64,000 bases of DNA. Origin: an uncultured Opitutia bacterium. Lineage in GTDB: Bacteria > Verrucomicrobiota > Verrucomicrobiia > Opitutales > UBA953. Location: the NCBI GenBank assembly GCA_903855995.1, contig CAIOAN010000002.1, positions 62,001 to 126,000 on the forward strand, read 5' to 3'. Position 1 is the first letter of the stretch. Every line of letters begins with the position of its first letter. Below, piece by piece: positions 18,705 through 27,080 of this stretch. The position numbers were made by a program, and so were the translations under genes. A model generated the notes under the pieces. That model had not been told where the DNA came from, did not search any database, and worked only from the letters and a program-made list of their open reading frames with translations.

Positions 18705-18950
18705 GTGACCGAAGAACGCCCCCATCCCCGTGACCCGCTGCACGGCCTGACCCTGCAGAAACTCCTCGAAGCGATGGTGAAAAAACACGGCTGGAACGAG
18801 ATGGCCCACCGCATCCCGATCCGCTGCTTCATGTTCGACCCGTCGATCAAATCGGCGCTCACCTTCCTGCGCAAGAACCCCTGGGCCCGCGAGAAACTCG
18901 AGAACTGGTACGTCGGCGAGATCCGCAAGTCGCAGGGCTTGGGACTCTGA
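18705..18950 (+). CDS. VF530 family (DUF2132) DNA-binding protein
   Basis: An 81-residue protein. The GTG at 18705 is chosen: it lies 5 bp after the upstream stop and gives the usual VF530 length; the longer open frame is antisense-like and overlaps the previous gene. The core DPLHGLTLQKLLEAMVKKHGW and the segment CFMFDPSIKSALTFLRKNPWAREKLENWY are diagnostic of the VF530 family, whose solved member folds like a small helical DNA-binding protein. Its physiological role is not known in any organism. The neighbour at 18283 is likely co-transcribed. Confidence 0.85.
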   Translation: MTEERPHPRDPLHGLTLQKLLEAMVKKHGWNEMAHRIPIRCFMFDPSIKSALTFLRKNPWAREKLENWYVGEIRKSQGLGL

Positions 18951-19027
18951 GGTTCGCCGCAGGGCGAACCAAGGCAGGGGCACGCTTCGCCGCGCCCCCT
19001 ACCCTCGGCCGCCCTGCGGCGGCGTGA
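18951..19027. repeat. Compound intergenic hairpin block (GTAGGG family)
   Basis: Starts on the base after the VF530 stop with a perfect 8-bp stem GGTTCGCC/GGCGAACC (18951-18958 and 18963-18970). It continues with an imperfect hairpin ending CCCCCTACCC (18974-19004), then a third GC-rich palindrome CGCC-GCAGGG-type. A short tandem AACTCGATACTC-like repeat follows at about 19033-19060. No coding potential. Confidence 0.55.
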
Positions 19028-19061
19028 CATCCCCTATACTCGATACTCCAAACTCGATACT

Positions 19062-20225
19062 CTATTTAACTATCTTCCACTTCGCTTGGCGGAGCACAGC
19101 TTTCCCGAGGTCTTTCATATTCTCATACCAGACGGTGAGCAGCGTGCCGTCGGCGAGCTCCACGGTCGATGGATAGCCGAGGTCGCCCGCCGCACCGTCG
19201 CCGGAGATAATCATGGGCTCGCTCCAGGTGCGTCCCTGATCCGTGCTCACGCGGGCCTGATTCCCGAAGGGCTTGCGACGATGGCCGTAAGTCATGAGCA
19301 GTCGGCCATCACGCAGTTTCAACAGCTGGGAAGGAATCCCAAAAGTGAGCGGACGCGGAATCGTCCAGGTCTTACCACCGTCGGCGGATTCCGTCTGCAG
19401 CGTCCAGTTCGTGTCGACCTTCCCTTCGTGGCGAATCTGCGCGACGATGCGCCCGCCGGCGGTTTCGACGGCATGAAGTTCATGATAATTGCGAGCGGTA
19501 TCATCGCCGGGTCGACCCGGAATCTCGCTCAGCCAAGTCCAGGTGAGACCGTCATCCGTGGATTCGGCGGCGCCGATTCGGTGTTCCTTGGTCCAGAGCT
19601 GCTTGCCGACATAGAGCAGCCGGCCGTCTTGCAGTTGAATCGGACCGTGCGGACTGTTGACGATGGTGGGGATGCGCGCGGAAAAATTCAGGCCGCCATC
19701 GGTTGAACGAATCGCCCACTCGCCAAGTTCCGCCTGACGCTCCTCTGCCGTTAGGCGATTCTGTGCGGCCTGCCAGCGGGCAATGCGCTCCGGCGACATG
19801 GATTGCATCGAGGACCCCTTGCCGTCCGGCAGATAGATCATGGATTTGGCCAGATGCGCCTCGTACGCCAGTGAGGTGAAAGTGGTGACGAGCAACGTCC
19901 CCCTGGCGGTCACCAAGGCCCCTGAGTCGCGATCATCGATCGGGCTGTCGAGCAAGACGCGCGGATACGTCCAAGTCGCCCCGTCATCGCGGGAAGTCAT
20001 CGCCCGCACCTGCCCCATCGGACAGACATGGCCGTCGCGTCCGCCAGACCAGACCGTCCAGAGTTCGCCGTTGGCGCGTCGGGCCACCGTGGGCCAACCG
20101 CCGTAAGGCTCTTCGGGCGGCGTGATGGTCTTCATTTCGAGCATCTGGGCCGTCTGGGCGCACAAAGCGACCGCAGCAAACAGAGGCCAAATACGGCGTA
20201 GGCACGCACCCGGGGCAGGATTCAT
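19062..20225 (-). CDS. Exported sialidase-like (BNR/Asp-box) protein
   Basis: A 387-residue secreted six-bladed propeller. An N-terminal signal peptide (to about residue 24) is followed by PYGGWPTVARRANGELWTVWSGG, the opening of the sialidase superfamily fold, and Asp-boxes spaced through the chain: SRDDGATW, STDGGLNF, STDDGLTW, SADGGKTW and STDQGRTW. The C-terminal YPSTVELADGTLLTVWYE resembles the last blade. It is about the size of a single-domain exo-sialidase, but the active-site arginine triad cannot be confirmed by eye, so specificity for sialic acid is unproven. It is transcribed away from the oxidoreductase next to it. Confidence 0.8.
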   Translation of the reverse strand: MNPAPGACLRRIWPLFAAVALCAQTAQMLEMKTITPPEEPYGGWPTVARRANGELWTVWSGGRDGHVCPMGQVRAMTSRDDGATWTYPRVLLDSPIDDRDSGALVTARGTLLVTTFTSLAYEAHLAKSMIYLPDGKGSSMQSMSPERIARWQAAQNRLTAEERQAELGEWAIRSTDGGLNFSARIPTIVNSPHGPIQLQDGRLLYVGKQLWTKEHRIGAAESTDDGLTWTWLSEIPGRPGDDTARNYHELHAVETAGGRIVAQIRHEGKVDTNWTLQTESADGGKTWTIPRPLTFGIPSQLLKLRDGRLLMTYGHRRKPFGNQARVSTDQGRTWSEPMIISGDGAAGDLGYPSTVELADGTLLTVWYENMKDLGKAVLRQAKWKIVK

Positions 20226-20326
20226 AATAATCTTCTAGGTCCGGGCCGCAGAGACCGCAACGACCGCTTTCAAGCGATACCACGGGTTGAATCCGGCAGG
20301 CGAGACGCGAGGATGACCGCACCCCC

Positions 20327-21541
20327 ATGAACACCCGTCGTGATTTCCTCCTCCAAAGCACGTTGCTCGGCGCCACCGTGGCGACGGCGATGCTGTTCGG
20401 CCAAACCGGCTTCACGACCCCGGCCCGCAAGGTCCGCGTGGCGATCGTCGGGGGCCGCTTCGGCCTCGGCTTCCAATTCCACGAACATCCGGACTGCATT
20501 GTCGAAGCCGTCGCCGAACTCCGTCCCGAGCGCCTCGCGGCCCTGCAGAAGGTCTACAAGTGCGCCAAGGGCTACCCTTCGCTCGAAGCGATGCTCAAAG
20601 ACCCCAAGGTCGAAGCGGTCTTCCTCGCCACGCCGGCACCGGACCACGTCCGCCATACCCTGCTCTGCCTGGCCGCCGGCAAGCACGTGCTCAGTGCCGT
20701 GCCCGCCGCGATGACGCTCGAGGAGTGCGGCCAGCTCGCCGGCGCGGTGAAGCAGTCCGGCCTCACCTACATGATGGGCGAGACCAGCTGCTGGCAACAG
20801 CTCACGATCTCGGCCCGCAAGTTCCACGCCGAGGGACGCTTCGGCCACCTGTATTACACCGAATCGGAATATCATCATCCGGGACTCGAATCGCTCTACT
20901 TTGAGAACGGTAAACGCACGTGGCGCCACGGCCTCCCGCCGATGCATTACCCCACGCACTGCACCTCGCACCTGCTCAGCATCACCGGCGAACGGCTCAC
21001 GGAAGTCAGCTGTCACGGCTGGGGCGACGATCATCCGATCGTGAAGGATAACGCCTACCACAACCCTTTCTGGAACGAGACGGCCCTCTTCCGCACCGAC
21101 CGCGGCAACAGCATGCGCGTGGCCATCTGGTGGCGCGGCGCCCAGAAAGGCGGCGAGCGCGCCCGCTATTTCGGCGATAAGATGAGTTTTTATTTCACGG
21201 ACTCCACCGGGACCGGCGGCCCGGCCATCGTGCGGTCGCAGGCGATTCCCACGCAGGAGAAAGACAGCGGCGGCTTCGAGCGCAGCGCTCAGGTACTCGA
21301 GAAATACGACGAGGTCAAATGGTGGAAGACCGACCTGCTCCCGGAACCGCTGCGCCACGACAGCGGTCACGAAGGCTCGCACGGCTTCATCACGCATGAG
21401 TTCATCGATTCACTCGCGAAAGGCCGCAAGCCGTTCGTGGACATCAACGCCGCGCTGGCGTTTACGGTCCCCGGCATGATCGCCCACCAGTCGGCCCTCC
21501 GCGGCGGTGAATCGATGAAAATCCCGTCGATCACGGCCTGA
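20327..21541 (+). CDS. Tat-exported Gfo/Idh/MocA family oxidoreductase
   Basis: A 404-residue protein with a twin-arginine signal (TRRDFLLQSTLLGATVA). After it, RKVRVAIVGGRFGLGF is a Rossmann nucleotide-binding turn (here GGRFGLG rather than the usual GxGxxG), EAVFLATPAPDHVRHTLLCLAAGKHV is the strand-helix pair typical of the family, and the C-terminal half is the alpha/beta substrate domain. Family members oxidise or reduce sugars with bound NAD(P), and exported members fold with their cofactor in the cytoplasm. Verrucomicrobia and Planctomycetes carry many of these with unknown sugar substrates. It precedes the GH128 gene by 52 bp, so a joint role is possible. Confidence 0.85.
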   Translation: MNTRRDFLLQSTLLGATVATAMLFGQTGFTTPARKVRVAIVGGRFGLGFQFHEHPDCIVEAVAELRPERLAALQKVYKCAKGYPSLEAMLKDPKVEAVFLATPAPDHVRHTLLCLAAGKHVLSAVPAAMTLEECGQLAGAVKQSGLTYMMGETSCWQQLTISARKFHAEGRFGHLYYTESEYHHPGLESLYFENGKRTWRHGLPPMHYPTHCTSHLLSITGERLTEVSCHGWGDDHPIVKDNAYHNPFWNETALFRTDRGNSMRVAIWWRGAQKGGERARYFGDKMSFYFTDSTGTGGPAIVRSQAIPTQEKDSGGFERSAQVLEKYDEVKWWKTDLLPEPLRHDSGHEGSHGFITHEFIDSLAKGRKPFVDINAALAFTVPGMIAHQSALRGGESMKIPSITA

Positions 21542-21593
21542 AGATCGACTTTCTTGACTGGAACCAGGGCCGCCACTCTTTTAAAAAATCCCC

Positions 21594-22373
21594 ATGCGTC
21601 CGTTCCCCCGACGAGCCTTTCTCTCCTTGGCCCTGCTGCTGTGCGTCGCCGCCGGCGCCGCGGATGAACCCGCGAATGAAAAAGCCGCGGTCCGCAAGAA
21701 AGGCTATGGCCTCCCCGAGCGCCACGGGCAGGACGCCCATCAGCTCGACCTGCTCAAGGTCGGCTGGTTTTACAACTGGGGTTCACAGACCAAAATCTCC
21801 GGCCGGATCGCGTTTGTGCCGATGATGTTCTCCCTCAAGACCGTCGCCCCCAAGAACAGCAGCAACGATTTCATCCTGGGCTACAACGAGCCCGACAACT
21901 CGAAGCAATCCGACATCTCCGTCAAAGACGCCCTCAAAAACTGGAATGAGGTGACGGCGAAAGGAAAGAATATCGTCAGCCCGGCGATGGCGGGCAACCC
22001 GCTCACGAAAGACTGGCTCAAGGATTTCCTGAAAGAAAAACCCAAGGTCGACTGCATCGCGGTACACTGGTACAAGGGCGTGGAGGCCGCGAAGTTCATC
22101 AAGGACCTCGAAGAGCTCCACACCCACTTCAAGAAGCCGCTCTGGGTCACGGAATTCGCCCCGCAGACCGCGGCCAGTTCCGAGGAGAAGCCCGACAAGT
22201 TCACCCAAGCCCAGGTGAATGCGTTCATCGCGGCCACCACGGACTTCATGGAGAAGACTTCCTGGGTGCAGCGCTACGCCTGGCATGACTCACACGTCGG
22301 CACCTCCGCCCTGTTCACCGCCAAAGGTGAACTGACGGAAACAGGTAAAGCCTACGCGGGCGCGGGCAAGTAA
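21594..22373 (+). CDS. Secreted glycoside hydrolase, GH128/Asl1-like
   Basis: A 259-residue exported TIM-barrel protein. After a signal peptide (to about residue 23), KVGWFYNWGS and FVPMMF open the barrel. Glu99 in ILGYNEPDN and Glu187 in PLWVTEFAPQ fit the acid/base and nucleophile positions of the glycosyl-hydrolase 'catalytic core' family PF11790, which includes GH128 endo-beta-1,3-glucanases. CIAVHWYKG is the usual middle motif. It probably cuts a beta-1,3-linked glucan (laminarin, curdlan or fungal wall). It is read in the same direction as the oxidoreductase and converges with the symporter gene, only 4 bp between stops. Confidence 0.85.
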   Translation: MRPFPRRAFLSLALLLCVAAGAADEPANEKAAVRKKGYGLPERHGQDAHQLDLLKVGWFYNWGSQTKISGRIAFVPMMFSLKTVAPKNSSNDFILGYNEPDNSKQSDISVKDALKNWNEVTAKGKNIVSPAMAGNPLTKDWLKDFLKEKPKVDCIAVHWYKGVEAAKFIKDLEELHTHFKKPLWVTEFAPQTAASSEEKPDKFTQAQVNAFIAATTDFMEKTSWVQRYAWHDSHVGTSALFTAKGELTETGKAYAGAGK

Positions 22374-22377
22374 AGGC

Positions 22378-23976
22378 CTACCAGTAGACGGCGTAGAGTG
22401 CGGCGAGGGCGCCAACGAAGAGCACGAAGCCGATCATGAACGCCGGGCCTGGTCGGAAATCGCCCGGCGAAAGCTCCATCGCCTTGGCCTCATCCTCGGG
22501 GCGATGCGTCACGAGGCTCACGATAATCATGAGGGCAGCCAGAATCAGGAAGACGTAGCCCATCCGATCGAGGAACGGCATGAGCGGCGTCCAGAATTTG
22601 AAAGCCGCGGAAAGCGGAATCGTGAGTAGCGCGACCGTCAGGGCACCGGCGTTATTCGCCCGCTTCCAGAAGAAGCCGAGCAGGAAGATCGCGCACACGC
22701 CTGGGCTGATGAAACCGGTATATTCCTGAATATACTGCACGGCCTGATCGAGTCGGCTGAGTTGCGGCGCCATCACGACGGCGACCCCCAACGCGCCGAG
22801 AATCGCCCAACGGCCGACGCGGATGAGCTTGGCCTCCGAGGCAAGGGGGTCGACATATCGCTTGTAGAGGTCGAGCGAGAAGATGGTGCCGATACTGTTG
22901 GCCTTACCAGCGAGCGAAGCCACCACGGCCGCCGTCAACGCCGCAAAAGAGAGGCCCTTCAAGCCGTCGGGAAGGAGCTGAATCAAGGCCGAGTAACTCT
23001 TGTCGGGCTTCACTTCTCCCGCGGCGTTCAGCATCTCCTGCTGAAAAAGGCCGTCTTGGTGCAGAACGTAAACGGCGATGCCGGGGATGACCACGATGAG
23101 CGGCATGATCAGCTTCAATCCGCCGGCGAAAAGCATGCCCGCCCGGGCGGTCTCCAACTTCGCGCCGAGCGCGCGTTGGGTGATGTACTGATTGCAACCC
23201 CAGTAGTTGATATTGGCGACCCACATGCCACCCAGCAGGATGCCCAGCCCGGGCAGATCACCGTAACTCGGGTGGTTCTTCGGGAAGATCATGTGGAAGT
23301 GCGACGCGGCCTTGGCCTGCAGGAGACCGAAGCCCGCCCCCACCCCGCTCTGTCCGAAATGCGTCGCGACCAGATCCAAGGCCAGCCAGGTCGTCACCAG
23401 CCCGCCGATGACCAGTACGACCACCTGGACCACGTCGGTGTAGCCGATGACTTTCATGCCGCCGAGGGTGATGATCAGCGCGAAGACCGCGAGGAAGAGC
23501 ACGCACGTGAAGAAGCCGCAGCCCGACATGCTCTGCACGGTCAGGGCCCCGAGATACAGGATGCTGGTGAGATTGACGAAGACATACACCAGCAACCAGA
23601 ACACGGCCATGATCGTCGCCACGAGTGGCCCGAAGCGCTGCGTGAGGAACTGCGGCATGGTATGGATCTTATTCTTGATATACCCGGGCAGGAGGAACAG
23701 CGCGACGAGCAGCAGAGCCAGACCGCCCAGCCACTCGTAACTGGCGATCGCAAGGCCCAACTTGAACCCCGAACCACTCATGCCGATGAACTGCTCGGCG
23801 GAGATATTGGAGGCGATGACGGACGCGCCGATGGCCCACCACGTCAGCGAGCCTTCCGCGAGGAAGAAGTCGGCGGAGGAAGCCTCCCCGGTGCGCCGGC
23901 GGCGGTAGATCCACAGGCCGTAGGCCGAGACGAGGACGAAGTAGGCAAGGAAGACGAGGGCGTCCAGGGTGCGCAT
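22378..23976 (-). CDS. Sodium:solute symporter (SSS family, sugar type)
   Basis: A 532-residue inner-membrane protein with about 13-14 hydrophobic helices. YFLV and the block DFFLAEGSLTWWAIGASVIASNISAEQFIGMSG are the conserved TM1-TM2 region of SSS transporters of the SGLT type, including the Ser/Asn residues around the Na+ site. YWGCNQYITQRALGA is the sugar-transporter motif seen in vSGLT. It imports a sugar with sodium. It is the last gene of a leftward unit, 15 bp after galactokinase, so galactose or a galactose-containing product is the most likely substrate. That assignment is from context. Confidence 0.9.
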   Translation of the reverse strand: MRTLDALVFLAYFVLVSAYGLWIYRRRRTGEASSADFFLAEGSLTWWAIGASVIASNISAEQFIGMSGSGFKLGLAIASYEWLGGLALLLVALFLLPGYIKNKIHTMPQFLTQRFGPLVATIMAVFWLLVYVFVNLTSILYLGALTVQSMSGCGFFTCVLFLAVFALIITLGGMKVIGYTDVVQVVVLVIGGLVTTWLALDLVATHFGQSGVGAGFGLLQAKAASHFHMIFPKNHPSYGDLPGLGILLGGMWVANINYWGCNQYITQRALGAKLETARAGMLFAGGLKLIMPLIVVIPGIAVYVLHQDGLFQQEMLNAAGEVKPDKSYSALIQLLPDGLKGLSFAALTAAVVASLAGKANSIGTIFSLDLYKRYVDPLASEAKLIRVGRWAILGALGVAVVMAPQLSRLDQAVQYIQEYTGFISPGVCAIFLLGFFWKRANNAGALTVALLTIPLSAAFKFWTPLMPFLDRMGYVFLILAALMIIVSLVTHRPEDEAKAMELSPGDFRPGPAFMIGFVLFVGALAALYAVYW

Positions 23977-23991
23977 AGGGGTAGGGGTAAG

Positions 23992-25092
23992 TTAAACCAA
24001 AGGGGTCACCTTCGCGCCAGGGGCGGCGCGGGTCAGGAACGACACTGGGGCTAGGCCGCTGGCCTGGCGATAACGCAGTAGGAGCTCGGCCCGGGCGGTC
24101 TCCGCATTCGCGACTTCCACCAAGGCCACCACGCACCCACCGAAGCCACCCCCAGTCAGGCGGCAGCCATGGATGCCGGGAATATGACTGGCGAGTTCGA
24201 CGAGGAGATCGAGTTCGGGACACGAGACCTCGTAGTCATCGCGCAGCGAGGCGTGGCTGGCACCCATCGCGACCCCGGCGGCCGGCCAGTCGCGGGCCTC
24301 AAGGGCGGCGACGAACGCCTGCACGCGCGCGTTCTCGGTGATGACGTGCCGGGCCCGGCGGAATTCGAGATTGGGCAATGCGTTCGGATTCAAATCACCC
24401 AGGCTCACCTCCCGGAGCGACCGCACCCCGAGCATCCGGCAGGCGCTGACGCACTGCTTTCGCCGGAGCGCATATTCACCATCGACGAGGGCGTGCTTCA
24501 CGCCGCTATGCACGACGAGGACAGCGATCTGTGGCGACGTGAGGTCGACCTGGCGGATCGCACGCGAACGGCAATCCAACAACAGCGCGCGGCCTTCCTG
24601 GCAGAGCGTCACGGCGAATTGATCCATGATGCCGCACGGCACGCCGGCGAATTCATGCTCAGCCCGCTGACAGAGTAGCGCCTTATCCACCGGCGAAAGG
24701 GCACGATCGCAGAGTTTTTCGATCGCCGTGGCGACGGCCACCTCAAGGGCCGCGCTGCTGCTCAGGCCGGCCCCCTCGGGCAAGGTCGCCGATAAGGTGG
24801 CGGTAAATCCGGGAATCTGCCAACCAAGTCGCTGATAGCCGGCGACGACTCCCGCCACATAACGACCCCAGTCCTGACGTCCGGCCTCAATGGGCTGAGC
24901 CAAGTCGATAACCACCTCGCCCTCCACCTGGGCGCTCCGCAAAACGATCCGTCGGTCAGCCGTAGGCCGCACCTCTATGACCACCGAGCGCTCGATGGCC
25001 ATCGGGAGCACGAAGCCGTCGTTATAATCCGTATGCTCGCCGATCAGGTTAACTCGCCCGGGGGCGGTGATGCGGAAGGCTTCAGACGACAT
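23992..25092 (-). CDS. galK: Galactokinase
   Basis: A 366-residue GHMP kinase that phosphorylates galactose at C1 with ATP, the first step of the Leloir pathway. The ATG at 25092 (MSSEAFRITAPG) fits the family start; the open frame upstream runs into the sulfatase gene. GRVNLIGEHTDYNDGFVLPMA is the galactokinase signature with the sugar-binding GEHTDY. LPEGAGLSSSAALEVA is the ATP-binding motif 2, and TGGGFGGCVVALV is motif 3. It starts 4 bp after the sulfatase stop and is followed 15 bp later by a Na+/sugar symporter, a compact operon for uptake and use of desulfated galactose. Confidence 0.96.
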   Translation of the reverse strand: MSSEAFRITAPGRVNLIGEHTDYNDGFVLPMAIERSVVIEVRPTADRRIVLRSAQVEGEVVIDLAQPIEAGRQDWGRYVAGVVAGYQRLGWQIPGFTATLSATLPEGAGLSSSAALEVAVATAIEKLCDRALSPVDKALLCQRAEHEFAGVPCGIMDQFAVTLCQEGRALLLDCRSRAIRQVDLTSPQIAVLVVHSGVKHALVDGEYALRRKQCVSACRMLGVRSLREVSLGDLNPNALPNLEFRRARHVITENARVQAFVAALEARDWPAAGVAMGASHASLRDDYEVSCPELDLLVELASHIPGIHGCRLTGGGFGGCVVALVEVANAETARAELLLRYRQASGLAPVSFLTRAAPGAKVTPLV

Positions 25093-25096
25093 GCCG

Positions 25097-26983
25097 TTAC
25101 TTGGCCAGCTGAGTGACGTCCGGATACACCAGGGCGGCGACGCGGCCTTCGAGGACATCGATCGAGTGCAGCAAGATATGAGTCGGCGCATACTTGCCGC
25201 CTTCAAGCTTAGCCGAGGCCTCACCAGCGAAGACGCGCTTCATGACGGGCAGCGAAGGACGCGCCAGCTCGCCGAGACGGTCGATGACATTGGCCGCGAT
25301 CATGACCGTACCATCGGCGTCCTTCATTTGAATCAGTCGCTCCAAGGCCCGCAGGGCATCGGCGGGTTTACCGAGGCGGGCCAGCGCCTCCGCAGCGGCG
25401 GCCGCGACGGCGCCCGACTTATCATCCAAGGCGGCCCGCAGGGCGGCTTCGGCACCCGCGGCCTTCGGCCCGAGAATTGTGCAGCCTTGGGCGCCCCACC
25501 AGCGCATCGGCTCACTCGGATCAACCAAGGCAGCAATGAACTTGGGGAGATTAGCCGGATCGCGATCCGAGGCCAGACAGGCCAGCGCATAGACTTTTTC
25601 GACATCCCAGGCGCCGGCCGCCCGCGAAGCGTCATACCCTTCCAACGGAGAACCTTCGGGCAAGAGCCCGTTGTCCTTCACGCGGAGCGTCTGCCCGTGG
25701 AGCGCGGTGCGCATCTTTTCCAGGGTCGCGCGATGTTCAGGCGCGGCGGCGAGATTATGCACGCTATCCGGGTCGCTTTCCATGTCATAGAGTTCCTCCG
25801 AAGGCTTGGCACCCCAGAACTGCGCCGTGGCGGCGGTCAGGTGGCCGGCGGCGGCCTCGCGCGCCCAGGACTGATAGCCGCGGGCTTGGAACATGTATTC
25901 CAGGCGCTGCACATAGGGCAGGTCGGGACGGAAATTGCGGATGTAGAGGAAACGCGAGCCGGCGACGCCGCGCATCATGTCGTAGCAGGAATCCATGCGA
26001 TCACGCGTCGTGAACACGAACTCATTGGGCGCCGCCCTGGCCGGTCCGGCCATCGCCCTGCCCTGCATGTATTCCGGAATCTTTACGCCCGCAAGCGAGA
26101 GCATCGTCGGGGCGAAGTCGACGAAATGGACGGGGTCCTTGATGCGCGACCCCGGCGCGGCGGGCGCGAGATGCCGCCACTTCGGCGGGTAATAGACGAT
26201 CAACGGCACATGCACGCCGCTCTCCTGCAGGAAGCGTTTGCTACGGGGCAGCACGCCGCCGTTATCACCGTAATAAAACACAATCGTGTTATCCGCGAGG
26301 CCGTCCTTCTCGAGGTCGCGCAGCTTGGCCGCAATCTGTCCGTCCATCACGAGCATATGATTATAATAGCGGGCCCAGTCGGCCCGGATCTCTGGGGTGT
26401 CCGGCTGATACGGAGGGATGCGCACCTCAGAGGGCTTCAGCGGAACGAAATCAAACGCCAGCTCCCTGACCGGGAAGAGGCAGCTCTCGTGGGTCACTTC
26501 ATGATTGAAGACGCTGAAGAACGGTTTGGATTTATCCGGATTATCGCGCCAGTGGGCTCTCTTGCCCTGATCGTTCCAAGCATCCTTGATGCTGATCGGG
26601 GAATTATAATCCGTCTTCGCGTTGTTCGAGGTGAAGTAGCCCGCCTCGCGGAGATAGGCCGGGAAACCGCGCAGCCAGGCGGGGATGTTGCCTTGGGCGC
26701 GCATATGTTCCGCTGGGCCGCAGGTGACGGGGCTCATGCCCGAGATAATATTAAACCGGGACGGCGCGCAGACCGGGCAAGTGAAGCAGCGTTCATAGAC
26801 CACCCCTTCGCGGGCGAGCTTGTCGAGCGTCGGCGTACGGGCGAGCTTGTCGCCGAAGGAACCCAGGAAGGTATCATTGTCCTCACTGACCAGGCAGAGG
26901 ATATTGGGCCGATCCGGCTGGGCGGCGCCGAGGGACATGCCGCTAAAAACGAGCAGCAGACAAAACAGGGTGCGGAGACTCAT
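25097..26983 (-). CDS. Exported type I sulfatase with C-terminal HEAT-like repeats
   Basis: A 628-residue sulfatase, first gene of the sulfatase-galK-symporter operon. A signal peptide (to about residue 21) is followed by RPNILCLVSEDND, where one of the usual metal Asp residues is replaced in the SED form typical of the heparan-N-sulfatase-like branch. Cys72 in PVCAPSRFNIISG is the residue converted to formylglycine. FYYGDNGG gives later metal ligands. Residues about 490-620 are short helical pairs rich in Ala and Leu (AAEALARLGKPADALRALERL) that look like HEAT repeats. Coupling to galK and a sugar symporter suggests that it desulfates a galactose-based glycan such as a sulfated galactan or mucin glycan. 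Confidence 0.9.
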   Translation of the reverse strand: MSLRTLFCLLLVFSGMSLGAAQPDRPNILCLVSEDNDTFLGSFGDKLARTPTLDKLAREGVVYERCFTCPVCAPSRFNIISGMSPVTCGPAEHMRAQGNIPAWLRGFPAYLREAGYFTSNNAKTDYNSPISIKDAWNDQGKRAHWRDNPDKSKPFFSVFNHEVTHESCLFPVRELAFDFVPLKPSEVRIPPYQPDTPEIRADWARYYNHMLVMDGQIAAKLRDLEKDGLADNTIVFYYGDNGGVLPRSKRFLQESGVHVPLIVYYPPKWRHLAPAAPGSRIKDPVHFVDFAPTMLSLAGVKIPEYMQGRAMAGPARAAPNEFVFTTRDRMDSCYDMMRGVAGSRFLYIRNFRPDLPYVQRLEYMFQARGYQSWAREAAAGHLTAATAQFWGAKPSEELYDMESDPDSVHNLAAAPEHRATLEKMRTALHGQTLRVKDNGLLPEGSPLEGYDASRAAGAWDVEKVYALACLASDRDPANLPKFIAALVDPSEPMRWWGAQGCTILGPKAAGAEAALRAALDDKSGAVAAAAAEALARLGKPADALRALERLIQMKDADGTVMIAANVIDRLGELARPSLPVMKRVFAGEASAKLEGGKYAPTHILLHSIDVLEGRVAALVYPDVTQLAK

Positions 26984-27080
26984 GGGGTGGCAGTTTTATG
27001 AACAGGATTAGCAGGCGTGGAAAGACGCAAAAAGGGGCCTTAACCCTTGCCAAAATAGTTCCCGCCGGGACGATGCCACC
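26984..27080 (+). promoter_or_regulatory. Divergent gap with a possible structured leader
   Basis: Between the sulfatase (leftward) and the beta-barrel gene (rightward). Two adjacent short hairpins can form: GCGT/ACGC (27015-27018 and 27025-27028) and AAGGG/CCCTT (27032-27036 and 27044-27048), then a small TCCC/GGGA stem. The section GGAAAGACGCAA recalls riboswitch joining segments, but no known class fits on inspection. Treat as unassigned. Confidence 0.2.

Noticed and set aside
25067-27001. 644-codon plus-strand open frame
   Set aside because: It lies antisense to the sulfatase and the start of galK, both of which have clear catalytic motifs. Its translation is rich in Arg/Gly/His without any domain, as expected for the opposite strand of GC-rich genes.
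26984-27080. A cyclic di-GMP (GEMM) riboswitch before the barrel gene
   Set aside because: GGAAAGACGCAA is reminiscent, but the tetraloop-receptor layout and the second stem do not fit the class.
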